A stretch of 64,000 nt of DNA, from contig NW_006921532.1 of NCBI RefSeq assembly GCF_000340215.1, positions 5,984,681 to 6,048,680 on the forward strand. The letters are read 5' to 3'. This document shows, in pieces, positions 1-9,931 of the stretch. Source of the DNA: Pseudocercospora fijiensis CIRAD86. Its lineage: Eukaryota > Ascomycota > Dothideomycetes > Mycosphaerellales > Mycosphaerellaceae. The position numbers were made by a program, and so were the translations under genes. The notes beneath the pieces were generated by a model. The model did no database searches, was not told where the DNA came from, and saw only the letters and a program-made list of their open reading frames with translations. Positions within the stretch are counted from its first letter, which is position 1. Each line of letters opens with the position of its first letter.

Positions 1-82
1 AAGACTTGGGCTTGTTGAGCAGTGACGCGTTTGGAGGCGTTTTAGAGTTTGGAGCTACTTAGTAAGCGAGCGATGGCACACT

Positions 83-3000
83 ATGAATCATGATTCTGTA
101 GATGCATTTCTTGACAACACTTCCAATTTCTCCGGTCCAGGCAAAATGTCGCCATCAGCTGAGACAGCCGCCTCGCAATGGCTCGAGCAGCTGGCTGCGA
201 TGAGAGCGGCTATTGCAGAACTGAAGCTCCCACAAACGAATGGCGAATCGAAAGAGCCGGCATATGATGATGGACTCGATCTTGAACTGGAAGACGATGA
301 CTTGTCACCAGCATCGGGCGACGATATCTGGGATCTTATCAGTGAGGAAGAAGAGGATAGCTATAGTGAGGAGAGCGTAGACGTTCCGGCATTTGCACGG
401 ACTCAGGCCAAGGATGGCTCTCGAGAGTGGTTGCGGTTACGATGCGAGCAGGTCGCCAGCAAGAGCAGTGGCCTCGATGCGAACTCGCTTGAAGATCAAA
501 TCATTGCGGTCCTGGCTTCTGACAGTAGCGATGATGAGTTGCAGATGACACTTGCGGACATTCTGGGCTTCGAGGAGCTCGATCTGGTATCAGAGATATT
601 GCAACATCGCAAAGCAATCCTCTCCGCCCCTACCCCTCGTCCATCGGGCATTCTGTCCAAAGCCGAACGAGATGCCCGACTGCGTGATCAGGACTTGGCA
701 CACAAGACTGCCGCATTAGCCCCAGCTCAGGATCGTTCGCAGACGGAGTACCCTCATGTCTATCAAGCACACAGCGCTGGTAATACGCTGTCGGCGCATG
801 GTAAGAGGTATACTCTTCCCGTCGGCAGTGAGAGAAAGGAACGCGAGAAGTACGAAGAATACAGTATTCCTGCAGCCAAGGTTGGCATTCGTGGGCTCGA
901 GCAGAAGCTTGTTCAGATCAGCGACTTGGACGGCCTTTGCAAACGTACATTCAAAGGTTACAAGACGCTCAACCGGATGCAAAGTCTCGTCTACCAAGTA
1001 GCATATCACACCAGTGAGAATATGCTTGTCTGTGCTCCAACTGGTGCCGGTAAGACAGATGCCGCAATGCTCACAATTCTCAACACCATTGCGAAGAATA
1101 TTCACCCGAACCCGATTGAGGAGCCAGATGCTTCTGAGTTTGTCGTCTATACCGAAGAGTTCAAGATTGTCTATGTTGCTCCTATGAAAGCTCTTGCGGC
1201 AGAAATCACCGAGAAGCTGGGCAAGAGATTGGCTTGGCTTGGCATTCAGGTCAGAGAGTTGACTGGTGATATGCAGCTGACCAAAGCCGAGATTGTTGCT
1301 ACCCAGATCATCGTCACTACTCCAGAGAAGTGGGATGTCGTGACTCGAAAGTCGACTGGCGATACTGAGCTCGTGCAGAAAGTGCGATTGCTCATCATAG
1401 ACGAGGTGCATATGTTGCACGATGAGCGAGGTGCAGTGCTGGAATCACTTGTCGCTAGAACAGAGCGTCAAGTTGAAAGCACTCAATCTCTCATTCGCAT
1501 CATCGGTCTCAGCGCCACCTTACCCAATTACATTGATGTCGCAGACTTCTTGAAAGTCAACCGCATGGCTGGCTTGTTCTACTTCGACCAGTCCTTCAGA
1601 CCAGTACCACTCGAGCAGCACTTCATCGGTGTTAAAGGCAAGCCCGGAACCAAGTCAAGTCGTGAGAACCTGGACAACACTTGTTTTGAGAAAGTGAAGG
1701 AAATGCTTGAGCTCGGACATCAGATTATGGTCTTTGTGCACAGTCGCAAAGACACTGTCAAAACTGCTCGACAGCTGTATGAGATGGCTACAGAACAAGG
1801 GATGACGGATCTGTTCGATCCTAGCCAGTCTGAAGGGTATTCTCAGGCACTCAAAGACGTCAAGCAATCGAAGGGCCGCGAGATCCGCGAGCTGGTACAG
1901 AAAGGCATGGGTACCCATCATGCTGGGATGCCTCGCTCCGATCGCAATCTGGTCGAGCGACTATTTGCAGAAGGAGTGCTAAAAGTACTCTGCTGTACGG
2001 CGACCTTAGCCTGGGGTGTCAATTTGCCAGCTGCCGCAGTCATCATCAAAGGTACCCAGCTATACAGCGCTGAGGCTGGTAAATTTGTCGATGTCGGCAT
2101 TCTGGATGTCCTGCAGATCTTCGGTCGTGCCGGTCGACCTCAATTCCAAGACACTGGTATTGGCATGATCTTGACCACACAAGATAAATTGCAGCATTAT
2201 TTGACTGCAGTCACTCAACAGCAGCCAATCGAGTCGCAGTTCAGCAGGAAGCTTGTTGACAATTTGAACGCTGAGATCGCGCTTGGCACTGTGACCAGCG
2301 TGCCAGAAGCCATCACATGGCTAGGCTACTCATACCTCTTTGTTCGCATGAAGCGCAACCCTATTGCGTACGGAATTGAATGGGCTGAAATCCACAATGA
2401 TCCGAATTTGGTCCAGCGCAGACGTGAGCTCATCCTAAAGGCAGCACGAGTTCTGCAGCAAAGCCAGATGATCATCTTCAACGAGTCTACCGAAGAGCTC
2501 CGCGCCAAAGATGTTGGACGTATTGCATCTCAATTTTATGTCCTGCAGACGAGTATTGAAATCTTCAACGCCATGATGCGTCCACGCGCGACTGAAGCAG
2601 ATGTATTGAAGATGATCAGTATGAGTGGCGAGTTCGACAACATTACTAGCCGCGAGAGCGAAGAGAAAGAGCTCATGCGACTCAAGGACGAAGCTGCCCC
2701 TTGCGACATCGAAGGTGGCATCGGCACGCAGCAGGGCAAAACGAACGTTCTGCTGCAGTCCTATATCAGCAAAGCGAACCTCGAGGACTTCACGTTAGTC
2801 TCTGACACTGCGTACGTGGCACAAAACGCAGCCCGTATTTGCCGAGCACTGTTCATGATTGCACTTAATAGGCGCTGGGGCTATCAGTGTTTGGTGCTAC
2901 TGAGCATGTGCAAAAGTATCGAGAAGCGAGTCTGGCCTTACGAGCATCCATTCCACCAGTTCGACCTGCCACAAGCAGTACTCCGCAACCTGGACGAGAA

Positions 3001-6000
3001 AGCAAGCTCGGCGTCTATCGAGTCCTTGCGAGATATGGAACCTGCTGAGATCGGCAGTCTGGTGCACAATCACAAGATCGGAACCACCATTGGGAAGCTG
3101 CTGGACAACTTTCCTACCTTGTCTGTCGAGGCTGAGATCGCTCCTCTCAACCGAGACGTACTTCGTGTCAAGCTCTTCATCACTCCGGAATTCAAGTGGA
3201 ATGACCGCCACCATGGCAAGAGCGAAAGCTACTGGATCTGGGTTGAAAACTCTGAAACGAGCGAGATCTACCATCACGAGTTCTTCATCTTGAGCCGTAA
3301 AAAGCTTTACGATGACCACGAGCTCAATTTCACAATACCACTCTCTGATCCTCTCCCTAGTCAGATCTATGTGCGAGCTGTCAGCGATAGATGGCTCGGC
3401 GCGGAGACTGTCACGCCTGTCTCTTTTCAACACCTCATCAGACCTGACACCGAAAGTGTGTACACCGATTTGCTGAACTTGCAACCACTGCCTATCAAGG
3501 CGCTCAAGAACCCAATTCTTGAAGAGATCTACGGGCAGCGGTTTCAGTTCTTCAACCCCATGCAGACCCAGCTTTTTCACTGCATGTACTACACTCCAGC
3601 AAATGTCCTACTTGGTTCTCCGACTGGATCTGGAAAAACGATTGCGGCTGAACTTGCGATGTGGTGGGCTTTTCGCGAGAAGCCTGGTAGCAAAGTCGTC
3701 TACGTTGCACCCATGAAAGCTCTCGTTCGAGAGCGAGTGCAGGACTGGAGCAAGAGACTTACGCGACAAATGGGTCTGAACCTTGTTGAATTGACTGGTG
3801 ATAATACTCCCGACACTCGTACCATTCGTGACGCCGATATCATTGTTACCACGCCTGAGAAGTGGGACGGTATCAGTCGTAGCTGGCAGACAAGAAGCTA
3901 TGTCCAGCAAGTCAGCCTTGTCATCATTGATGAGATCCATCTGCTCGGCGGGGATCGAGGACCAATTCTCGAGATCATTGTCAGTCGTATGAACTACATT
4001 GCCTCTCAGAAGAAGGGCTCCGTGCGCATTGTGGGTATGTCTACTGCCTGTGCAAATGCCATGGACCTGGCAAACTGGCTCGGTGTCAAAGAGGGACTCT
4101 TCAACTTTCGCCATTCCGTGCGTCCAGTCCCTCTCGAGATCTACATTGATGGCTTCCCTCAGCAGCGGGGCTTCTGCCCGCTCATGGAGAGCATGAATCG
4201 ACCAACTTTCTTGGCCATCAAAGCTCACTCGCCGGAGAAACCGGTCATCGTCTTCGTAGCATCTCGAAGACAGACTAGATTGACAGCGCGAGCATTGATC
4301 AATCTCTGTGGCATGGAGGACAACCCGAGAAGATTCATGAAAATGTCCGAGGAAGATCTGGCGCTGAATTTGGATCGTGTCAAAGATGATGCTCTTCGTG
4401 AGGCTATCAGCTTTGGTATCGGACTGCATCATGCTGGTCTGGTTGAATCCGATAGACAGTTGGCGGAAGAGCTGTTCGCCAACAACAAGATTCAGATCCT
4501 TGTGGCTACCAGTACCCTTGCGTGGGGTGTCAATTTACCCGCACACCTGGTTGTGGTGAAGGGCACGCAGTTCTTCGACGCCAAGATCGAAGGCTATAAG
4601 GATATGGATTTGACGGATGTGCTGCAAATGCTTGGTCGAGCAGGACGACCGCAATTCGACACTTCGGGTATTGCTCGCATCTTCACTCAAGACTCCAAGA
4701 AGGCATTCTACAAGCATTTTCTGCATACTGGCTTCCCCGTGGAGTCATCTCTGCATAATGTTCTGGACAACCACTTGGGCGCCGAGGTGTCAGCAGAGAC
4801 TATCTCAACGAAGCAAGATGCTCTAGACTACTTGACCTGGACATTCTTCTTCCGACGCTTGCACAAGAACCCATCCTACTACGGCCTGGAGATCTCTGCC
4901 GAAGATAACAACACTATTGCAGCACAACAAGCCGCCAATGACTACATGATAGAAATGGTTGACAAGTCACTCAACGACCTCGCTGACTCGAAATGTATTA
5001 CGGTCATGCCCAACGGCGATGTCGATCCCACGCCTCTTGGCAAGATCATGAGTTACTACTATCTCTCTCACAAGACCATCAAATCTCTCACCGAGCACGC
5101 CAAGCCAACAGCGAGCTTTGAAGACGTCTTGGTCTGGATGTCTCGCGCGACGGAATATGACGAACTTCCGGTGCGGCACAACGAAGACCTCATCAATTTC
5201 GAGCTTTCCAATAACCTACCTCTCAAAGCTGATAAACTTGGACTACCAATGTGGGACCCACACGTCAAGGCTCATCTTCTTCTCCAAGCACATTTCTCCC
5301 GCATCGATCTTCCCATCAGCGATTACGTCGGTGATCAGAACTCCGTCCTCGATCAGGCGATTCGTATCATCCAAGCTAGTATCGATGTCCTCACTGAGCT
5401 GGGTTACCTCCAAAGCTGTAAGATGATGATGACGCTCCTCCAATGTGTCAAGTCCGCTCGTTGGCCCGATGATGGACCATTGGCTGTCTTCCCCGGTGTC
5501 AGTCCGGAGAAGGAGAAGAAACGGCTCGAGATGTCAGATGCACGACCTAAAGACCTTATCGATGCAACGACTGCCAGCAAGTCTGTCATTGAGACTGCAC
5601 TCAAGGACCTAGCATTACCAAATCCCAGCCATGCTCGCGTATTCAAGGTTTTAGCCCAACTTCCCCAACTCCGCCTTTCAACCTCCGACATCAACGCTCT
5701 CGGCTTGACCATTAACCTCCAAAGACTCAACCCGCTGCAGGATCGCGAAGGCAGAATCTTCGCACCACGATACCCGAAACCTCAGACCGAGGGCTATTTC
5801 TTGCTTGTCGAAGAGGTGGGAAGTGGAGATGTGCTTGCTATGAAGAGGGTCAATTGGCCGAGTGTGCAAAAGGGAGGTCGTGTTAGCACCAAGGCTAGTG
5901 TCAAATTTCCTGATGCTGATGGGGAGAGGACGGTAAGGGTTGTGGTTGTGAGTGATTGTTATATTGGGATGGAGTGGACGATTGAGGATGTGGAGGTTCC

Positions 6001-6040
6001 TGCTCCGCCGAAGGTTGGTGATGGTGGGTTGAAGAAGTAG
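83..6040 (+). CDS. SLH1: Ski2-like tandem RNA helicase, SLH1/ASCC3 orthologue
   Basis: A single 1985-residue reading frame from an ATG. It has two helicase cassettes, each followed by a Sec63-type region. Cassette 1 has Walker A APTGAGKT at 318-325 and a DEVH box at 440-443. Cassette 2 has SPTGSGKT at 1179-1186 and DEIH at 1283-1286. Both cassettes look intact, as in Slh1/ASCC3; Brr2 has a degenerate second cassette. Length is close to yeast Slh1 (about 1970 aa). In yeast and human this helicase belongs to the RQT/ASC-1 complex, which splits collided ribosomes in translation quality control; the same role is inferred here. The N-terminal 280 residues are acidic and low in complexity. No intron is needed, which is notable for so long a gene. 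The nearest alternative family is Brr2 (spliceosome), which I consider less likely. Confidence 0.93.
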   Translation: MNHDSVDAFLDNTSNFSGPGKMSPSAETAASQWLEQLAAMRAAIAELKLPQTNGESKEPAYDDGLDLELEDDDLSPASGDDIWDLISEEEEDSYSEESVDVPAFARTQAKDGSREWLRLRCEQVASKSSGLDANSLEDQIIAVLASDSSDDELQMTLADILGFEELDLVSEILQHRKAILSAPTPRPSGILSKAERDARLRDQDLAHKTAALAPAQDRSQTEYPHVYQAHSAGNTLSAHGKRYTLPVGSERKEREKYEEYSIPAAKVGIRGLEQKLVQISDLDGLCKRTFKGYKTLNRMQSLVYQVAYHTSENMLVCAPTGAGKTDAAMLTILNTIAKNIHPNPIEEPDASEFVVYTEEFKIVYVAPMKALAAEITEKLGKRLAWLGIQVRELTGDMQLTKAEIVATQIIVTTPEKWDVVTRKSTGDTELVQKVRLLIIDEVHMLHDERGAVLESLVARTERQVESTQSLIRIIGLSATLPNYIDVADFLKVNRMAGLFYFDQSFRPVPLEQHFIGVKGKPGTKSSRENLDNTCFEKVKEMLELGHQIMVFVHSRKDTVKTARQLYEMATEQGMTDLFDPSQSEGYSQALKDVKQSKGREIRELVQKGMGTHHAGMPRSDRNLVERLFAEGVLKVLCCTATLAWGVNLPAAAVIIKGTQLYSAEAGKFVDVGILDVLQIFGRAGRPQFQDTGIGMILTTQDKLQHYLTAVTQQQPIESQFSRKLVDNLNAEIALGTVTSVPEAITWLGYSYLFVRMKRNPIAYGIEWAEIHNDPNLVQRRRELILKAARVLQQSQMIIFNESTEELRAKDVGRIASQFYVLQTSIEIFNAMMRPRATEADVLKMISMSGEFDNITSRESEEKELMRLKDEAAPCDIEGGIGTQQGKTNVLLQSYISKANLEDFTLVSDTAYVAQNAARICRALFMIALNRRWGYQCLVLLSMCKSIEKRVWPYEHPFHQFDLPQAVLRNLDEKASSASIESLRDMEPAEIGSLVHNHKIGTTIGKLLDNFPTLSVEAEIAPLNRDVLRVKLFITPEFKWNDRHHGKSESYWIWVENSETSEIYHHEFFILSRKKLYDDHELNFTIPLSDPLPSQIYVRAVSDRWLGAETVTPVSFQHLIRPDTESVYTDLLNLQPLPIKALKNPILEEIYGQRFQFFNPMQTQLFHCMYYTPANVLLGSPTGSGKTIAAELAMWWAFREKPGSKVVYVAPMKALVRERVQDWSKRLTRQMGLNLVELTGDNTPDTRTIRDADIIVTTPEKWDGISRSWQTRSYVQQVSLVIIDEIHLLGGDRGPILEIIVSRMNYIASQKKGSVRIVGMSTACANAMDLANWLGVKEGLFNFRHSVRPVPLEIYIDGFPQQRGFCPLMESMNRPTFLAIKAHSPEKPVIVFVASRRQTRLTARALINLCGMEDNPRRFMKMSEEDLALNLDRVKDDALREAISFGIGLHHAGLVESDRQLAEELFANNKIQILVATSTLAWGVNLPAHLVVVKGTQFFDAKIEGYKDMDLTDVLQMLGRAGRPQFDTSGIARIFTQDSKKAFYKHFLHTGFPVESSLHNVLDNHLGAEVSAETISTKQDALDYLTWTFFFRRLHKNPSYYGLEISAEDNNTIAAQQAANDYMIEMVDKSLNDLADSKCITVMPNGDVDPTPLGKIMSYYYLSHKTIKSLTEHAKPTASFEDVLVWMSRATEYDELPVRHNEDLINFELSNNLPLKADKLGLPMWDPHVKAHLLLQAHFSRIDLPISDYVGDQNSVLDQAIRIIQASIDVLTELGYLQSCKMMMTLLQCVKSARWPDDGPLAVFPGVSPEKEKKRLEMSDARPKDLIDATTASKSVIETALKDLALPNPSHARVFKVLAQLPQLRLSTSDINALGLTINLQRLNPLQDREGRIFAPRYPKPQTEGYFLLVEEVGSGDVLAMKRVNWPSVQKGGRVSTKASVKFPDADGERTVRVVVVSDCYIGMEWTIEDVEVPAPPKVGDGGLKK

Positions 6041-6454
6041 TGATGAAGTTGTTCTGAGAGTGCCCTTTGGGATCAATCGAAATTGTCGTGCCTACTGGTT
6101 TGGAGGACATGGATAATGTGGCTCTTAAGAGGTGCTATGGCCGCTGAATGGTGCGTTGCTTGCTAAAGGGTGCTACGGCTGCTTAGTGATGCTGTGGTCA
6201 TTCAAAGGTGCTGTGGCCGCTTCGAGCTGATTTGGTCGTCGAGAGGTGCCGCGATTGCTAGGAAAGGACGTGGATCTGAAGAATTGACAGCTGACGAGCT
6301 GCGCCAAGAACATGTGAAAGCCATCTCGCCGAAGTTCTCCCCGGCTTAGCCATAGCTCCCCGTGAGACGAATTTGCCCGAGTTCCATCTCTATGGACCTA
6401 GAGCTGGCGTCATGCAGCGTAGGTCAAAAACCGGTCCCTAACAACGGCTTTCAA
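6041..6454. other. Intergenic stretch with degenerate 36-41 bp repeats
   Basis: No gene seen. Between about 6125 and 6265 the core AGGTGCTRYGGCYGCT recurs four times with decay (near 6130, 6167, 6207 and 6243), spaced 36-41 bases apart. The rest is 3' flank of SLH1 and upstream flank of the Copia relic. Confidence 0.45.
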
Positions 6455-6953
6455 AAAAAATGCCTTGGGAGTTTACTAAGAATATCCAGCCGGATCTGAG
6501 CGTGGAGTATACCTTATCTTCGGTAGTCGAATGTGGGTTACCGTCCCTCTGGAACACCGTCGAAAAGGGCTGCTAAACCTGCGAGCCTGGCCAGGGAAAT
6601 TTCTCGGCCTCGAAGCGGAATCTATTATTTTTGTATATCGTTTAGAAAAGAAGAAAGTCTGCAGAATCTCGAAGGTCCGAACTAAGGAAGGAGAGGGAAC
6701 TAATAAGTTATATCTAGAACCAAGGATTCATAATCGCGTCGATTTCGATAACATTCGCCGAAACTCTGAAGACATCTCAGACAGCGATAGCTGCCTCTCG
6801 GAAGGTTCTATACAGTCCGACCAGCAACTTTTAGACGAACAGCAAACATGTCAAGAGGATACTAATACTGACCCAGACCTGGATGGTCTTATTGACGACA
6901 ATTCAGCCTCCTTCAATCTGATCTCCCGAGCACAACTGAGGATTGACTATTGA
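6455..6953 (+). mobile_element. Ty1/Copia retrotransposon integrase C-terminal relic
   Basis: Translation gives PWEFTKNIQPDLS in one frame. After a frame change near 6497-6515 it gives IFGSRMWVTVPLEHRRKGLL, then PGKFLGLEAESIIFVYRLE and KKVCRISKVR. This order (PWE...PDLS, LRIFGxRxWV, xGxFLGYEGxxxYRV, xRxRDV) is the end of the Copia integrase domain leading into the linker before reverse transcriptase. The later part is acidic and ends at a stop at 6951-6953. No LTR, protease or reverse transcriptase is visible nearby, so this is a fragment broken by at least one frameshift. Recognition rests on the motif order; a protein-profile search would settle it. Confidence 0.7.
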
Positions 6954-7018
6954 GCTCCCCAACAACGGTTTCTCTGATATTCTTCACGAGAAACATTGGC
7001 CAGCGGCTTCACACCAAC

Positions 7019-7680
7019 ATGGCCCACGAGATTTGCTTGGACGAGGAGGGCGATGTCATCCTCAAAGTCGACCGCAAGGATCCCTTCCACCTCCGCGTCT
7101 CGTCAAAGAATCTCATGCGTGCATCACCCGTATTTGCAGCACTCTTGGGACCTCAATTCCGCGAGGGCCAGGCGAAGCGCTCATCGCAAGACCCACTCGA
7201 AGTGGCTTTGCCAGAAGATGACGGCAATGCCATGTCCATGATCTGTCAGCAGCTACACCCGGGCCATAAGCTACCTTCAGGTCCAGCAGCGAAGATGGAT
7301 GTGGCGACTATCCTGGACTACGCCGTTCTTGTAGATGTATGTGTCGCAGCAATGCTGATGGTCGGCCGAACTAGTACTAACCGGTTAACCTTCAGAAGTA
7401 CGCACTTGTCTCCTTCTTGCGCCTGCAGGCCGAAGCCATCCTACTATCTTGGCTTGTCAACGAAAATAACGCCATCAGAGGCTTCGACTGCTTCCTCAAA
7501 ATCATCGCTGCCAGCTATCTTTTGGAGCAGAAACAAGCATTCAAGATGGCCACTAAGCATGCCATGAACATGACGTGTCTGGCGGCTTCACGTCAGCACG
7601 CACATTGCTGGACTCTCCTTCCAAGCAGCGTTGTTGGTAGGCTCGAGATCAAATCAAATCAAATCAGTCTTCGCAGCTAA
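7019..7680 (+). CDS. Small fungal BTB/POZ-type protein
   Basis: Two exons, 7019-7336 and 7396-7680, about 200 aa. The intron has donor GTATGT, branch TACTAAC and acceptor TTCAG, and phase is kept. The N-terminus MAHEICLDEEGDVILKV, followed by FHLRVSSKNLMRASPVF, matches fungal BTB domains (GDV.L.V....F.VSSK.L...SPVF..ML). The second exon, starting KYALVSFLRLQAEAILLSWL, matches the usual YAVK...C...A..W continuation. In fungi such proteins are a large, mostly uncharacterised family; some BTB proteins are Cul3 adaptors, but nothing here shows that. The last 30 residues (after MNMTCLAAS) are less typical and may hide another splice. It starts only 66 bases after the Copia relic. Confidence 0.65.
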
Positions 7681-9056
7681 TTTGTTGATCTAGTCGTGAT
7701 CGCGCAGCGCATGGCCCTGAGGTACATGGGCGCATCATTTTTGCCTCCCGGAGGCTTGTGTTTGACCTGCGTTCAAGAGCACGCCGACATGAGCATAGCT
7801 TGCAAGGGACACAAGGAGAACTGAGGATACTTTGGCACGCCTGATTCATGCTGGGTCAACTCATGAACTTTCACATACCGTGTTGTGATCACAGATTGAG
7901 AAATGATGCTAGCTCCATCATTGATGAGTACCAAGAACCTCGAACTTCACTACTTTCCTTGCATTGATTACATGGTTCCTCCTGGGCTTGCTAATAACTC
8001 AGACATACCTCAGTCTCGGCCTCTATTATCGCACGCTCCTCCAGTCGTTGCTCGCTCAGCACAAAACCACTGACTAGATGCATCATTGTGGACGGTATCT
8101 ACGTAACTTCCTAATCAGTGGCGAGCAGAAGAAGTTGTGTCACCATCACGCTCATTGCCTCTTGAGATGAGTGCTGCGTCTTACCTCAATTGAATACCTC
8201 GTGGAGCTCCAGTGAAGTGACAGCGATCGCTTCCTCCGACATAGATCAATCGAGAACAGCCAATTGGTCGCATCAGCATCCAGCATCCCTCCCAAAGGCG
8301 ACTCTGAGTGGGCTTCAGCGCTCAACATGTCTACCGCTCAGACACCTCGACCGCGTACGCCACCTGCGCCACGATCCGGGAAATGGGCGATGACGCTGAG
8401 CCGAAATATCCAGGCCTGTGTCTTCAATGCTGCAAGTCGGGAGGCAGTTACAAGTGCAGGTGCTGAGAGCCTTTGCACTGGATGTCGAATATTCATCAGG
8501 CATGTGGATGCCTAGGGCAGACAGTCGACACCATTGAGACGGCCACGAGGCATTCACGTCGAATCGCCTTGCTCTCGCGAATTCCAAGTCGGATGCCTCA
8601 AGCAAATAACCTCATGGCTCTGAAGTCCATGGTTTCGCGCGGACATTCCAAGGCCACGAGTGCAGGCTCAGAGAAGAGTGTATCGGATACCATTCGACGC
8701 CTTATGAGTTCCCACAGCGGGGACACATGATATGCCCTTAATCGAATTATCTTTCATCTCTTTCTCGATCGGTGTGATATGAGCTCGCTTGACCACGCTA
8801 AAAGCGGAGTTGACCATGAACTTTCCCAGCTCTCGGATCTTGGTCAACTCTGTGATGGTCAACTCCGCTTTTAGCGTGGTCAAGTACGAATTTATACCTG
8901 CGATCCAAGGCGTAGGCCCGTAGGGAGAGACTAGCTTCACGCACGGTCCACCGCGCAATCTTGATATCGTGACCCCTGGCGATCATCGACGCGGGAATAA
9001 GATTTTCCTCAAACGACCTCCCTCATCTCACCAAGTACAACAAAGAAAGGCCAATA
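7681..9056. other. Gene-poor interval
   Basis: Several 80-100 codon frames exist on both strands but none shows a recognisable domain, a consistent intron chain or a good start. The only clear structure is the perfect inverted repeat at 8788-8884, listed separately. Confidence 0.5.
8788..8884. repeat. Perfect 29-bp inverted repeat (hairpin), 39-nt spacer
   Basis: Bases 8788-8816 (CTTGACCACGCTAAAAGC...TTGACCA) are the exact reverse complement of 8856-8884. The spacer holds another copy of TGGTCAACTC at 8841-8850, so the 5' arm can also pair about ten bases earlier. Complementarity stops at the arm ends. It could be a decayed miniature transposon, a palindromic insertion or a transcribed hairpin. 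There is no target-site duplication I can point to. Confidence 0.85.
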
Positions 9057-9917
9057 ATGGAATCTGGCCTCAACCCCGAGATCGCTGGAGCGCGTCCGGC
9101 AAAACGTCCTCGCGAAGAAGACAGCGACCAGCCAGGAACTGATCAACCCTCGACCTCGGACGCAGGAAATGGCCTCACAATGCCGCAATTCAGACCCAGC
9201 CGCCCCATCCCAGCGGGCGTCACAATCCCATCCGTAGACCAAATGCTTGACACACTCAGCGCATCCCAAATGCGAAGCGTGCTAGCAACCACAATCTCAG
9301 CAGACCCAACACACTGCGCCCTTTCCTGCCTGACAGATTGCTGGAGCCAAAAACTCCTCGCGGAACAAGCCAGAGTGCTCGACTTTGACCACCACAGCAA
9401 AGATGTCTGGCGAACCTTGAATATCCAGTACAGGAAACTGAGTGGAAGCAAGCAATACGATATGTCTTTTGAAGCTTTCGAATCTGTGACGGAAAGTATC
9501 GAGTCCATCCAAGAACAGGTTTCTCCGTCGAGCTCTTATGGTACGAAGCTTAGCGCTTTGGAGACGTTGCGGAAAATTGGGAAGAGTATACTTCTTTCTG
9601 ATGATTGTTTGGGGAGTGAAGTGCGAAAGCAATTTGGTCATGATAGCTCGTATGTTGAGGGCATGATGCATATTGTCGAATGTATGTCAGACGAGGAAAG
9701 AGTTGCGGCGGGGAGGAATGTGTCCGAGCCGGGAAAGGGTGAGCTTTATGATAAGATTGACTGGGTTGCCAAAGAGGCGGCGGGGTATTGTATTTTTGAA
9801 GGCCTAGATGAGGTGCTTGATCTGCTTGATGGTGGCGACGAGGAGGAAGAAGAGGACGATGGGGATGGCGAGGCAGTCGTGCAGGGGCCGGTGATCACGA
9901 TCGACGGCGATGGCTGA
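9057..9917 (+). CDS. Hypothetical acidic-tailed protein, possibly Cut8/Sts1-like
   Basis: Single exon, 286 aa, ATG start. Residues 15-20 (AKRPRE) form a short basic patch that could act as a nuclear signal. The segment from residue 59, VDQMLDTLSASQMRSVLATT, resembles in spacing the start of the Cut8/Sts1 proteasome-tethering fold (..LL.TLD...L..VL...), but the similarity is weak and I do not rely on it. The middle is predicted helical. The C-terminus is strongly acidic (a run of Asp/Glu near 265-275). Third-position base choice matches neighbouring genes. Its stop lies 14 bases from the convergent stop of the flavin monooxygenase, so the 3' UTRs must overlap. The function is not known. Confidence 0.7.
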   Translation: MESGLNPEIAGARPAKRPREEDSDQPGTDQPSTSDAGNGLTMPQFRPSRPIPAGVTIPSVDQMLDTLSASQMRSVLATTISADPTHCALSCLTDCWSQKLLAEQARVLDFDHHSKDVWRTLNIQYRKLSGSKQYDMSFEAFESVTESIESIQEQVSPSSSYGTKLSALETLRKIGKSILLSDDCLGSEVRKQFGHDSSYVEGMMHIVECMSDEERVAAGRNVSEPGKGELYDKIDWVAKEAAGYCIFEGLDEVLDLLDGGDEEEEEDDGDGEAVVQGPVITIDGDG

Positions 9918-9931
9918 ATGGCTCACCAATT

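Noticed and set aside
2897..3580. 227-codon minus-strand frame inside SLH1
   Set aside because: Shadow of the Sec63-type region on the other strand; no independent support.
3608..4432. 274-codon open frame on the minus strand inside SLH1
   Set aside because: It is antisense to the second helicase cassette, has no domain, and follows from the codon use of the real gene.
83..6040. Identification as the spliceosomal helicase Brr2
   Set aside because: Both cassettes keep complete Walker A and DExH motifs, and the N-terminus and length fit Slh1/ASCC3 better.
8190..8730. Chain of small plus-strand frames as a possible spliced gene
   Set aside because: No intron set joins them into a product with a recognisable domain; Cys content alone is not enough.
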